Assembly (NCBI GenBank): GCA_005889515.1
Contig: VBHE01000065.1
Coordinates: 11,111 to 35,427, forward strand
Reading direction: 5' to 3'
Source: Chloroflexota bacterium
GTDB taxonomy: Bacteria > Chloroflexota > Dormibacteria > Aeolococcales > Aeolococcaceae
Length of the DNA: 24,317 nt
Position numbers and translations under genes: made by a program. Within the stretch, counting starts at the first letter, position 1, and each line of letters opens with the position of its first letter. The notes beneath the pieces were generated by a model that did not search any database, had not been told where the DNA came from, and worked only from the letters and a program-made list of their open reading frames with translations. Shown in pieces: positions 1-8,166 of this stretch.

Positions 1-5
1 CTCCC

Positions 6-1940
6 TCAGCTGGGCAGGTTCTCGATCTCGACCGGCTCGAGCTGCTCGGCGAGCGCGAAGCCGAGCACCCGCGCGTAGAAGTAGAGCTCACCGTCGAGCG
101 AGCGCCGGATGTTCGCGGCGATGCGGAAGCCGTGCTGCTCGCCGGCGAAGGGCACGTAGGCACAGGGGATGCCCTTGTGCTTCAGCGCCTCGAACATCAG
201 CTCCGCCTGGTTGGGCGGGACGATCCTGTCCTCGAGGCCCTGGAAGAGGATCACCGGGCAGCTCAGCCGGTCCGTGTAGTTGATCGGCGAGCGCTCGCGG
301 TAGAGCGCGGCCGCCTCCGGCAGCGGGCCGATGAGCCGGTCCAGGTAGCGGGACTCGAACTTGTGGGTGTCGCCGACGAAGACCTCGAGGTCGCCGATCC
401 CGAAGTGGCTCGCCCCGGCGGAGAAGGCGTCGCGGAAGGTGAGCGCGCACAGCGTGGTGTAGCCGCCGGCGCTGCCCCCGGAGATCATCAGGCGGCGCGG
501 ATCGACGTCGCCGCGCTCGACGAGGAAGCGGGCGCCGTTGACGCAGTCGTCGACATCGACCACGCCCCACCGCCCGTAGAGGCGCTCGCGGTACTCGCGC
601 CCGTACCCGGTGCTGCCCCCGTAGTTCACGTCGAGGACCCCGATGCCCCGGCTGGTCCAGTACTGGATCGGCAGCCGCAGGCCGGTCGTGGCCGCCGCCG
701 TGGGTCCGCCGTGGCTCTCCACGAGCAGCGGCGGCCGCTCGTCGTCGGGGCCGCGCATCCCCGCGTTCCGCGGCGGGTAGTAGAGGGCGTGGGCGGTGAG
801 CCCGTCCTCGGTGGGGAACTCGACCGCCTCGGGCACCGATATGTACCCGGGGTCGATCTCCAGGGTGCTGCTGCGACGCAGCACCTCGGTGGCGCCGCTC
901 TCGACGTCGACGTGCACCAGGGCGGGGAAGAGCACCGGCGAGCCGCCGGTCAAGACGACCCCGCCCTCGTGGGCGCGCAGCCAGGGGGTGATCTCGGTGA
1001 ACGGCGTCTCCACCTCGCGCAGCCCGGTCTCGGGGTGGAGCTCGTGGAGCCGCCACTCGCCGGCGCGGGTCGCGGTGCAGACGATCCGCTCCTCGCCGAG
1101 GAAGGCGTACGTGGTCCAGCCGAGCATCCATGCGGGGCGGGCGAACTCCATCTCCGTCGGGGCGAGCGCCTCGAGCTCGCCGTCGCGCCAGCGATAGAGG
1201 TTCCACCAGCCGGTGCGGTCGGAGACGAGGTGGAGGACGCCGCCCGGCGACCAGGCCGGCACGAGCACGGACTCCCGCGGGCCTCCCGCGACCCGCACCG
1301 GCGCGCCGGGGCGGCCGGCGGCGTCGAGATCGGCGACCCAGAGCTCGGTCGAGTCCCAGGGGAGATCGGGGTGGTTCCAGGTCAGCCAGCACATCCGGCC
1401 GCCGTCGGGGCTCACCCGCGGCGCCGCGCAGAAGTCGGAGCCCTCGACGAGCACCTCCGGCGCGCCGCCGCCGAGGGGCACGGCGGCGATGACGTTGACC
1501 GCCTCCGAGCCGCCGCGGGTGTGGTCCTCCATGACGCAGACGAGGCGTGAGCGCCCCCGGTCGAGGCAGAAGTCGGAGTGGCGCAGGTCGCCCTCGGGGG
1601 TGAGCGCGCGGGGCTCGCCGCCGGCGTCGCTGCGGTAGAGCCGCTGGTCGGCGAAATGGGTGAAGTAGAGGGTGTCGCCGTCGACCGCGAAGGAGCTGCC
1701 GCCGTACTCGTGGACCCGGGTGCGCGCGTTCCAGCCGGGGCCGAAGGCGTCGGCGACGGCTCCGTCGGCGCGGCGGCGCACCACCACCACCCGGCCCTGC
1801 TCGGCGGGGCGCGCCTCCGCCCACCACACGTCGCCGCCCTCGACCTCGATCTGGCCGAGGCCGACGGTGTCGGAGACGATCAGCTCGGAGGTGATCGGCG
1901 ACGGCCAGGAGCCGTAGGGTGCGGTGCGGATCTCGGGCAT
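6..1940 (-). CDS. S9-family prolyl oligopeptidase / acylaminoacyl-type peptidase
   Basis: A 644-residue serine peptidase that probably cleaves short peptides or N-blocked peptides in the cytoplasm; no signal peptide is visible. The N-terminal part (about 1-370) has the repeated WSPGG/VSPDGG and DRTGWWNLYR blades of a beta-propeller, which in this family filters substrate size. The C-terminal alpha/beta hydrolase (about 375-640) carries the nucleophile motif GGSAGG (Ser490), the acid in LEDRIVPP (Asp571) and the base in EQHGF (His603), with an oxyanion-region SHGGP at 409-413. Length and order match the S9C/dipeptidyl-peptidase group. The ATG at 1940 precedes the first propeller strands and lies 66 nt after the stop of the PIG-L gene, so it may be the last gene of the long minus-strand series. 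The exact substrate cannot be read from the sequence. Confidence 0.93.
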   Translation of the reverse strand: MPEIRTAPYGSWPSPITSELIVSDTVGLGQIEVEGGDVWWAEARPAEQGRVVVVRRRADGAVADAFGPGWNARTRVHEYGGSSFAVDGDTLYFTHFADQRLYRSDAGGEPRALTPEGDLRHSDFCLDRGRSRLVCVMEDHTRGGSEAVNVIAAVPLGGGAPEVLVEGSDFCAAPRVSPDGGRMCWLTWNHPDLPWDSTELWVADLDAAGRPGAPVRVAGGPRESVLVPAWSPGGVLHLVSDRTGWWNLYRWRDGELEALAPTEMEFARPAWMLGWTTYAFLGEERIVCTATRAGEWRLHELHPETGLREVETPFTEITPWLRAHEGGVVLTGGSPVLFPALVHVDVESGATEVLRRSSTLEIDPGYISVPEAVEFPTEDGLTAHALYYPPRNAGMRGPDDERPPLLVESHGGPTAAATTGLRLPIQYWTSRGIGVLDVNYGGSTGYGREYRERLYGRWGVVDVDDCVNGARFLVERGDVDPRRLMISGGSAGGYTTLCALTFRDAFSAGASHFGIGDLEVFVGDTHKFESRYLDRLIGPLPEAAALYRERSPINYTDRLSCPVILFQGLEDRIVPPNQAELMFEALKHKGIPCAYVPFAGEQHGFRIAANIRRSLDGELYFYARVLGFALAEQLEPVEIENLPS

Positions 1941-2006
1941 GGTCGGCGCGGCAGCCTACCACTCACCGGGGCGCCGAAAGGGCAGGTGCCCCCGCCGCCC
2001 GGGGGG

Positions 2007-2729
2007 TCAGACCGCGCTGATCACCCGGAACGCCTCGGCGAGCCGGCCGTCGGCGAGGCCGCCCTGGTGGGCGATCGCCGACCCCCACTGGCGCATCGCG
2101 TCGGGGAGGTCCTCCCAGCCGCCGACCTGGCTGCGATGGCACTGCAGCGCCGCGATCTTGCGATCGAAGTGGTCGGTGACGTCCACCCAGGTGTCCGGGG
2201 TGGGGAAGGCCATCATCCAGATCTCCTCGACGGTGTGGGGCTCGAGCCCCTCCTCGAGCAGCTCGGGGTGGGCGAAGGGGTTGCGCGCGTCCGGGTAGAC
2301 GGCGGCCATCGTCGCCACCCCGGCGGCGAGGTGGTCGGGATGGCTGGCGAAGATGCGCTGCCAGTTGCGCTCCGGCGACGGGCCGACCACCCGCTGGGGG
2401 CGCACCCGCCGGATCACCCGCGCGATGTCGCGGCGCACCTCGAGGGTGCTCTCCAGCCGGCCGTCGGGATGGCCGAGGAAGGTGAGGTCGGTGACCCCGA
2501 CGCAGGCGGCGGCGGCGGTCTGCTCCTCGCGGCGCAGCTTCGCCATCTCGACGCGGCTCTGGCTACGGTCCGAGCCGCCGGCGTCGCCGTCGGTGACGAT
2601 GCAGTACGCGACGTCGATCCCCTCGCCGGTCCAGGTCGCGATCGAGCCCGAGCAGCCGAAGTCGATGTCGTCCGGATGGGCGGCGACGACGAGGATGCGC
2701 TCGAGAGGGGAGGGAGGACGCTCGGCCAC
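2007..2729 (-). CDS. PIG-L family zinc-dependent deacetylase (LmbE-like)
   Basis: A 240-residue protein of the PIG-L/LmbE fold, which removes N-acetyl groups from N-acetylglucosamine-type conjugates using one zinc ion. The zinc and catalytic motif AHPDD is at residues 17-21, and the second motif HPDH at 130-133 supplies the remaining histidine. Members include MshB (mycothiol synthesis) and Bca (bacillithiol conjugate turnover). Nothing here fixes the substrate; thiol-conjugate or sugar deacetylation are both possible. The GTG at 2729 is chosen because it lies 8 nt after the stop of the cupredoxin gene and a few residues before the first beta strand (ILVVAAHPDD). The frame is open further upstream, but that sequence overlaps the cupredoxin gene. 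No clear Shine-Dalgarno sequence is seen, so translation may be coupled. Confidence 0.9.
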   Translation of the reverse strand: MAERPPSPLERILVVAAHPDDIDFGCSGSIATWTGEGIDVAYCIVTDGDAGGSDRSQSRVEMAKLRREEQTAAAACVGVTDLTFLGHPDGRLESTLEVRRDIARVIRRVRPQRVVGPSPERNWQRIFASHPDHLAAGVATMAAVYPDARNPFAHPELLEEGLEPHTVEEIWMMAFPTPDTWVDVTDHFDRKIAALQCHRSQVGGWEDLPDAMRQWGSAIAHQGGLADGRLAEAFRVISAV

Positions 2730-2737
2730 GGCTGCGC

Positions 2738-3187
2738 CTATTTGACCACGAAGGTCCCGTACATCTGCGTCGGATGGATGTCGCAGTGGAAGTGGTACGT
2801 GCCGGCGGTGAGCGCGGGGATGTTGTAGGTCATCGTCTTCGGCCCGTTGACGAGGTCGCCCTTGAAGAGCGTCTTGGCGTTCTTGTCCATCATCGGGTCG
2901 GCGCTGTAGATCGCCAGGTTGTGCTGCAGCGGGTCCTGGTCGTCGAAGTTCACGGTCACCGCCTGCCCGGCGGGCGCGGCGAGGCAGCTGGTATTGAACA
3001 TCGTGTCCTTGGCGGTCAGCTTGAGGGCGGTGCCGGAGGGCGCGCACGAGCTGTTCATCGACCCGGAGGACATCGTCTCCGACGAGCTCGAACTGGTCGC
3101 CGCCGCCGAGGGCGGCGCGTTGGTCCCGCCACAGGCGGCGAGGAGCGCTGCTGCGCCCAGTCCGACGATCCCGACCCACCGTGTCAT
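2738..3187 (-). CDS. Cupredoxin-domain lipoprotein (plastocyanin/nitrosocyanin-like copper protein)
   Basis: A 149-residue secreted lipoprotein. The N-terminus has a short basic start, a hydrophobic core and a lipobox LAAC with the acylated cysteine at residue 19. A Ser/Thr/Ala-rich linker follows to about residue 48. The rest is a single cupredoxin domain with type-1 copper ligands His89 (QHN), Cys135 and His138 (HCDIHPTQM) and Met142. The family carries electrons or binds copper outside the membrane. Cys48 and Cys68 could form a disulphide. The ATG overlaps the stop of the upstream helicase gene in an ATGA (3184-3187), so the two are translationally coupled although their roles look unrelated. 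Electron partner unknown. Confidence 0.92.
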   Translation of the reverse strand: MTRWVGIVGLGAAALLAACGGTNAPPSAAATSSSSSETMSSGSMNSSCAPSGTALKLTAKDTMFNTSCLAAPAGQAVTVNFDDQDPLQHNLAIYSADPMMDKNAKTLFKGDLVNGPKTMTYNIPALTAGTYHFHCDIHPTQMYGTFVVK

Positions 3188-6099
3188 CGCGCGTCTCCCT
3201 GACACCCGTTCGACGTCGCCACCGCGGAGGCGTCGAAGGGTACGCCGCCGGTCCGCGCCGCCGCTGCGGCTCCGCCCTCGTCGCAGACGGTGCGGTAGTC
3301 GCAGCGGCGGCAGCGCCAGGGGGACGGGTTGGGCGGGAACCCGAGCTCGTTCCAGGCCCGCGAGAGGTCGATCGCGCTCAGCGAGATGTGGGCATGGGCC
3401 TTGCGCAGGGCGCCGCCCTCGATCACGACCCGGGTGACCTCGGCGGTCTGGAGGTGGTGGAGCTCGACCGCCACCCGGTCGGTGCGCCGCCGCTGGCCGA
3501 GGGCGACCGCGTAGGCGCGCACCTGCAGGTCGCGGGCTGCGCTCTCCGCGCCGCGCGGCGGCCCGGTCTTGTAGTCGACGACGGTGGGGACCCCGTCGGC
3601 GCGCTCGTCGAGCCGGTCGAAGCGGCCGCGCACCTCGCCGGCGTCGACGGCCAGCGCGAAGGGGAGCTCGACGTCGGAGATCCGCGCCTCGCTCCAGGCG
3701 GCGGTCTCCGCGTAGCGGCGCAGCGACTCCTCGCCGTAGGCGCGGAGCTCGCGGTGCGCCCCCTTGGGGCCATGCGCCGCCGCCCAGGCCTCGTGCCAGA
3801 GCGCCAGCAGCCGCTCGGCGCCGACCTCCTCGCCCGCCAGCCGCCGCCGCGCGGCCTGCTCGAGCACGGCGTGGACGAGGACGCCGTACCAGGTCTGCAC
3901 CGAGCTCCGCGCCGGCATCCGGTAGCGGCGTCGGTACTCGTAGCGCCGCGGGCACTCGCGGAAGTCGCGCAGGTCGGCGACCGAGACCTCGACGCTCACC
4001 GGGACGGCGCTCCCCTGGGCGCGGGCCCGCGGAGCGAGTGCCGCGGGGACGCGGGGCAGCTCCACCGCCTCGGCGGCGCCGGGCACGGCGAGCGGCGCGA
4101 GGAACCGGGTCGGCGCCTCGTCGCCATACGACCGCGGATAGCGGCGGGCGCGGGTGAGCAGCAGCCGGTCGCGCGCCCGGGTCGCGGCCACGTAGAAGAG
4201 CCGCCGCTCCTCGTCGACGACGCCGTCGCCCGGAGGCGGCGGCTCGGGGACGAGCTCGTCGGGGACGCTGAGCGGCGCGGGGAATCCGCCGCGCCCCGGC
4301 CAGCGCGGCTCGACGCAGCCGCTCACCACCACCACCGGCCACTCCAGCCCCTTGGCGCTGTGGGCGGTGAGCAGCACCACGCCGTCCTCGATGGGGTCGA
4401 TGGCGGCGACCTCGTCGGCAGCGCCGGAGTCGCGGAGCACCTCGAGGTAGCGCAGCGCGGCACGCAGGCGCAGGTCCTCGCTCCAGTCGGCGAAGCCGTC
4501 GAGGAGCTCGCCGAACTTGTTGAGGTTGGCGCCGGCCTGGACCCGCTCGAGGTCGCGGGTGAGCTCGCCGATGCCGAGGAAGCCGCAGCGCTCGAGGGCG
4601 TCGAAGCACAGCTCGCGCACGTCGGCGGTGAGCGCCTGGGAGTGGAGCGCGCAGATCTCCTCGGCGGCACGCCGCGCGGTCGCCGCGTCGGCCTCGTCGA
4701 GGCCCTCGGCGGCGCCGTCGAGGAGCAGCTCGCAGAGCGGGGTCTCGCTCGCGTCGCAGAGCCGCACCAGCGTCACCCGTCCCCGGTTGCTGACAGACCA
4801 GGCAGGAAGTTGCAGACAGCGGAGCAGCGCCTGGGAGTCGGCGGGGTCGTCGATGACGCGGAGCAGCGCCAGCAGCGCCTTGACCTCGGGCTGGCGGAAG
4901 TAGCCGCGACCGCCGTGCACCTGGTACGGGACTCCGCTCTCCTGGAGCGCGGTCATCGCTGCGCGCATGTCGTCGTGACGGCGGAAGAGCCAGGCGATGT
5001 CGGCGCCGCGGGTGCCGGAGTCGACGAGCCGGCGGCACTCGGCGGCGACGGCGAGGGTCTCGGTGCGCTCGTCGGGCGCGTCCCAGAGCTCGACCGCGAC
5101 CCCGTCGCCGCGGTTGGCGACGAGCTCCTTGTCGATGCGTGACTCGGGCAGGGCGGCGCCGATGAGCAGCCGGCAGGCGGCGACGATCTGCCGGGTGCTG
5201 CGGTAGTTGCGCCCGAGGGTGATGGTGCGGTGACCGGGATGGCGCCGGCGGAAGCGGTCGAGGTTGGCGAGGCTGGCGCCGCGGAACTTGTAGATCGCCT
5301 GGTCGTCGTCGGCGACGACGAGCACGTTGCCGCGGCCGCCGACCAGGGTCTCCACCAGCCGCGCCTGGGCGTAGTTCGTGTCCTGGTACTCGTCGACCAT
5401 GACGAAGCGCACCGCGTCGCCGACGTCACGGCGCACCGCGGGGTCCTCGCGCAGCAGCCGCTCGGCGATGAGGATGCAGTCGTCGTGGTCGAGCACCGCC
5501 TGGCGGCGGTAGCGCTCCTCGAGTCGGCGGTAGAGCTCGGCGCACTCGGCGTGGCGCTCGAGCAGCGCCTGCCCGACCTCGTCGGTGCAGACGAGTTGCT
5601 GCCCAGCCGCCCATGCCGCGTACTCCTCGGGGGTGATCAGCTCCTGTTTCGCGGTCTCGATGAGGTGGAGCAGGGGTCCGACCAGGTCGTGGGGACGCAG
5701 CGGATTCCAGAGGGTGCGCGGCCGCATCTCGGCGAGCACCGCCTCGAGGTGGAGCCACCGCTCCGCCGCGTCGGCGATGTGGAAGCTCGCCGGCACCCCG
5801 ACGCGCCAGCCCCACTGGCGCAGGATCCTCCGCCCGAAGGAGTGGAAGTTGACGAGCGGCACCTCGTCGCCGAAGGGCCCGTGGAGCGCCTCGGCGCGGC
5901 TGCGCATCTCCGCGGCGGCCTTCACCGTGTAGGTGAGCACCAGCTGCTCGGCTGCGCCCACCCCCGACGCGCAGAGCTCGAGGAAGCGCTCGACGATGAC
6001 CCGGGTCTTCCCCGAGCCCGGCCCTGCGAGCACCAGGCAGGCGCCCTCCCGGTGGTCGACGGCCGCCTGCTGGTCGGGATCGAGGGGGACCGAGGGCAC
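3184..6099 (-). CDS. UvrD/Rep-type SF1 helicase fused to a PD-(D/E)XK Fe-S nuclease (AdnA/AddB-like)
   Basis: A 971-residue ATP-driven DNA translocase with a C-terminal nuclease. Helicase motifs in order: Walker A GPGSGKT (26-32), Walker B DEYQDTN (236-242), motif III DDDQAIYKFRGA (264-275), motif IV NYRST (299-302 region), motif V TAHSAKGLEW (578-587) and motif VI VAATRARDR (637-645). The nuclease part has His743 (GVLVHAVLEQ), Asp828 (RFDRLD), DYKTG with Asp842 and Lys844, and the Q-x3-Y helix (Gln859). Cys716 with Cys930, Cys933 and Cys939 fits the 4Fe-4S staple of AddB/AdnA/RecB-type nucleases. The GTG start at 6099 lies 17 nt after the stop of the ligase-like gene. The position directly downstream of ku suggests a role in processing breaks before or instead of end joining. 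No second AdnB- or AddA-like subunit is in view, so it may act alone or with a partner encoded elsewhere. Confidence 0.93.
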   Translation of the reverse strand: MPSVPLDPDQQAAVDHREGACLVLAGPGSGKTRVIVERFLELCASGVGAAEQLVLTYTVKAAAEMRSRAEALHGPFGDEVPLVNFHSFGRRILRQWGWRVGVPASFHIADAAERWLHLEAVLAEMRPRTLWNPLRPHDLVGPLLHLIETAKQELITPEEYAAWAAGQQLVCTDEVGQALLERHAECAELYRRLEERYRRQAVLDHDDCILIAERLLREDPAVRRDVGDAVRFVMVDEYQDTNYAQARLVETLVGGRGNVLVVADDDQAIYKFRGASLANLDRFRRRHPGHRTITLGRNYRSTRQIVAACRLLIGAALPESRIDKELVANRGDGVAVELWDAPDERTETLAVAAECRRLVDSGTRGADIAWLFRRHDDMRAAMTALQESGVPYQVHGGRGYFRQPEVKALLALLRVIDDPADSQALLRCLQLPAWSVSNRGRVTLVRLCDASETPLCELLLDGAAEGLDEADAATARRAAEEICALHSQALTADVRELCFDALERCGFLGIGELTRDLERVQAGANLNKFGELLDGFADWSEDLRLRAALRYLEVLRDSGAADEVAAIDPIEDGVVLLTAHSAKGLEWPVVVVSGCVEPRWPGRGGFPAPLSVPDELVPEPPPPGDGVVDEERRLFYVAATRARDRLLLTRARRYPRSYGDEAPTRFLAPLAVPGAAEAVELPRVPAALAPRARAQGSAVPVSVEVSVADLRDFRECPRRYEYRRRYRMPARSSVQTWYGVLVHAVLEQAARRRLAGEEVGAERLLALWHEAWAAAHGPKGAHRELRAYGEESLRRYAETAAWSEARISDVELPFALAVDAGEVRGRFDRLDERADGVPTVVDYKTGPPRGAESAARDLQVRAYAVALGQRRRTDRVAVELHHLQTAEVTRVVIEGGALRKAHAHISLSAIDLSRAWNELGFPPNPSPWRCRRCDYRTVCDEGGAAAAARTGGVPFDASAVATSNGCQGDAR

Positions 6100-6116
6100 C
6101 GCGGTCTATCCCGGGC

Positions 6117-7190
6117 TCACCGCTCGAACGGCAGGGTGTGAAGCACCGTGGGGCGGAAGCCCCGGGGCTGCTCGACGCCCGCCGGGGGCGGGATCGGGTT
6201 GCGCCGCACGCACCAGGCGGGGTCGCGGTCGTCGCGCAGCGCCACCAGCTCGGGGCGGCGGAGCTGGCCGCCGGCGAGCCGGCCGCGGTGGCGGACGGTG
6301 GCCACGAGCTCGGGCTGCAGCCAGCGCACGTCGCCCTCGGGGGCGATGGCCCGGGTGCACGGGGGCGCGGGCGCGGCGAGCTCGCCCAGCCGCTCGCGGA
6401 GCCAGCGCTCGACCGAGGCGGGGAGCCGGACCGTCACCAGGCCGGCGTCGACGAGCCGGCCCGAGTGCTGCTCGCCGAGGAGCAGGGCGCGCACCCCGTC
6501 CCCGGGGCGGAGCACCACGGCGGTGACCACGGTGTCGGCGCGGTCCTCGAGGGCGATGCGCAGCCGCTGCGCCGAGGCGACCCCGGCGCCGTAGGGCGCG
6601 CCCGCCTGCCTGGCCAGCAGGGCGGGGAGGCCCTGAGCCGTGGCCGCCTCGGCGAGGGCGCAGCCGTCGCCGGCCACCCACTCCGGGACCTGGAGGTGGG
6701 GCTGGCCGGTGACCGCGCCGTCGAGCGCGGCGATGCGCTCGACGAAGGCGCGCTGGAGGAGCGAGGTGCCGTCGAGATGGAGCAGGTCGGTGGCGATGAA
6801 CACCGCCGCCACCCCCGGCTCGCCGGCGCGCCGGCGAGAGAGCGCCTCGAGGTCGGGGCGGCCGCTGGGGTCGAGGACGGTCACCACCCCGTCGACCACC
6901 GCGGTGTGCCCGCCGAGGGCGGCGACGACCTCGCCGACCACCTCGGGGAAGCGCTCGCCGACCTCCCGGCGCCGCTCGTCGCGGAGCCGCGCCTCGCCTC
7001 CCGAGCCGGCGGCGAGGAGCACCCGGATGCCGTCCCAGTCGACCGAGAACCGCCAGTCGTCGGAGTCGAACGGAGCGCTGCAGGGAACCGCGACCTCGAG
7101 GGCGACGTCGGCGGGCAGCGCCGGCGGCGGGGGGAGGGTCAGGGGAAGGGCGGCGGGGGCCGTCCGGGACTGGTGGGACGAGCGCCTCAC
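6117..7190 (-). CDS. Catalytically degenerate ATP-dependent DNA ligase-like protein (LigD ligase-domain paralogue)
   Basis: A 357-residue protein that aligns with the ligase domain of the LigD encoded at 9101-11842 but has lost the chemistry. Motif I reads FSVDWDG (48-54): Asp51 replaces the adenylated lysine (Lys280 of LigD). Motif III VVDGVV has Val102 for Glu330. Motif IV reads GLPALLAR, with Pro189 for Glu426 and Arg194 for Lys431. Motif V reads RLRIA, with Arg211 and Ala213 for Lys448 and Lys450. The fold is still recognisable: LLHLDG (136-141), RALLLGE (234-240), and the OB-domain end with WLQPELVATV (290-299) and LRRPELVALRDDRDP (310-324). The GTG start overlaps the ku stop codon as GTGA. 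A pseudoenzyme acting as DNA clamp, scaffold or regulator for Ku/LigD is inferred; the alternative is a gene in decay, but the frame is intact. Confidence 0.85.
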   Translation of the reverse strand: MRRSSHQSRTAPAALPLTLPPPPALPADVALEVAVPCSAPFDSDDWRFSVDWDGIRVLLAAGSGGEARLRDERRREVGERFPEVVGEVVAALGGHTAVVDGVVTVLDPSGRPDLEALSRRRAGEPGVAAVFIATDLLHLDGTSLLQRAFVERIAALDGAVTGQPHLQVPEWVAGDGCALAEAATAQGLPALLARQAGAPYGAGVASAQRLRIALEDRADTVVTAVVLRPGDGVRALLLGEQHSGRLVDAGLVTVRLPASVERWLRERLGELAAPAPPCTRAIAPEGDVRWLQPELVATVRHRGRLAGGQLRRPELVALRDDRDPAWCVRRNPIPPPAGVEQPRGFRPTVLHTLPFER

Positions 7191-8089
7191 GAGGCCTTGC
7201 GGCGGCGGGCGGGGGCCTCGGCCTCGTCCTTGGCGGCCGCCTTCCGCCTCGACTTTCCCGCGGGCTCGGCGGGCACGGCCTCCCCGGCGGCGGCCGCCGG
7301 TGCCTCCTCGCGGACCCTCCGGGCGGCCTCGACCGACGCCTTGAGCGCCGCCATCAGGTCGAGCGCCCTCGCCGGCTCCGGCTCCGCCTGGGGTTCGGCG
7401 GGCCTCTGTCCCATCTTCTCCTCGACGATCTGGAGCAGCGCCTCGCGGTAGCGGTCGGTGTGACGCGCCGGGTCGAAGGCCGCGGTGAGGTTGTCGATGA
7501 GCATCGTCGCCATCTCGAGCTCGCGGTCGTCGACCTTGACGTCGTCCCCGGGGAGCTTGAGCTCGTGGAGGTCGCGGATCTCGTCGGGCCAGTGCAGGGT
7601 GTTGAGCACCAGCCCGTTCTCGTGGAGGGCGAGGCGGCAGAGGTGCTCGCGGTCGCGCAGCGCGATGCGGCCGATCGCCACCCGGCCGGTGCTCTCGAGC
7701 GCCCGGCGGAGCAGCGCGTAGGGCTTGGCGCCGACCGCCTCGGGCTCGAGGTAGTAGGCGCTCTTGATGTAGACCCCGGCGTCGATCTCCTTGTCGTCGA
7801 CGAACTCGAGGATCTCCACCGCCTTCGTCGTGGAGAGCGGGAGACGCTCGAGGTCGGCGTCGTCGACCTGGACGTACTCGTCCTTGGCGACCTCGTAGCC
7901 GCGCGCGGTCTCGGTCCAGCCGATCTCCCTGTCCTCGTGCGGGCACCACCGCTTCTGGCGGATCGGCCTCCCACAGGAGGGGCAGAGCATGCGGAAGGAG
8001 ACGCTCTTCGACTCGGTGGCGAGGTACATCCGCACCGGGATGGCGACCATCCCGAAGCTGATCGCGCCTCGCCACATGGACCGCGGCAT
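7187..8089 (-). CDS. ku: Ku, bacterial NHEJ DNA end-binding protein
   Basis: A 300-residue bacterial Ku, the homodimeric ring that threads onto double-strand DNA ends and recruits LigD. The N-terminus MWRGAISFGMVAIPVRMY (5-22) is the standard Ku opening. A small cysteine cluster follows (Cys36, Cys39, Cys49). The beta-barrel bridge region runs to about residue 225. DLMAALKASVEAAR (244-257) matches the conserved C-terminal minimal domain that contacts LigD. A Lys/Arg-rich tail (278-300) resembles the basic extensions that allow some actinobacterial Ku proteins to bind internal DNA. A -10-like TATCCT sits 7 nt before the ATG, suggesting ku can be transcribed as its own leaderless mRNA as well as from upstream. 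Its stop overlaps the start of the ligase-like gene. Confidence 0.97.
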   Translation of the reverse strand: MPRSMWRGAISFGMVAIPVRMYLATESKSVSFRMLCPSCGRPIRQKRWCPHEDREIGWTETARGYEVAKDEYVQVDDADLERLPLSTTKAVEILEFVDDKEIDAGVYIKSAYYLEPEAVGAKPYALLRRALESTGRVAIGRIALRDREHLCRLALHENGLVLNTLHWPDEIRDLHELKLPGDDVKVDDRELEMATMLIDNLTAAFDPARHTDRYREALLQIVEEKMGQRPAEPQAEPEPARALDLMAALKASVEAARRVREEAPAAAAGEAVPAEPAGKSRRKAAAKDEAEAPARRRKAS

Positions 8090-8096
8090 AGGCGGG

Positions 8097-8102
8097 AGGA
8101 TA
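8097..8102 (-). promoter_or_regulatory. Candidate -10 element for leaderless ku mRNA
   Basis: On the minus strand TATCCT lies exactly 7 nt before the ku ATG, the spacing that puts the transcript start at or next to the start codon. It matches TATAAT at four of six positions. No convincing -35 was found. The same layout is seen before the HNH, UspA and first trkA genes. Confidence 0.45.
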
Positions 8103-8166
8103 CTCCAGCCGAACCGCCACGGACCGTCGCCGTCCCACTTCGTGACGGAGGCGGCGGGAACTGCCC

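Noticed and set aside
3181..5142. 653-aa plus-strand open frame
   Set aside because: Antisense shadow of the helicase-nuclease gene, whose motifs are complete on the minus strand.
6117..8138. 673-aa open frame suggesting a fused Ku-ligase-like protein
   Set aside because: The part upstream of 7190 is the wrong frame of ku; the real ligase-like gene starts at the GTG overlapping the ku stop.
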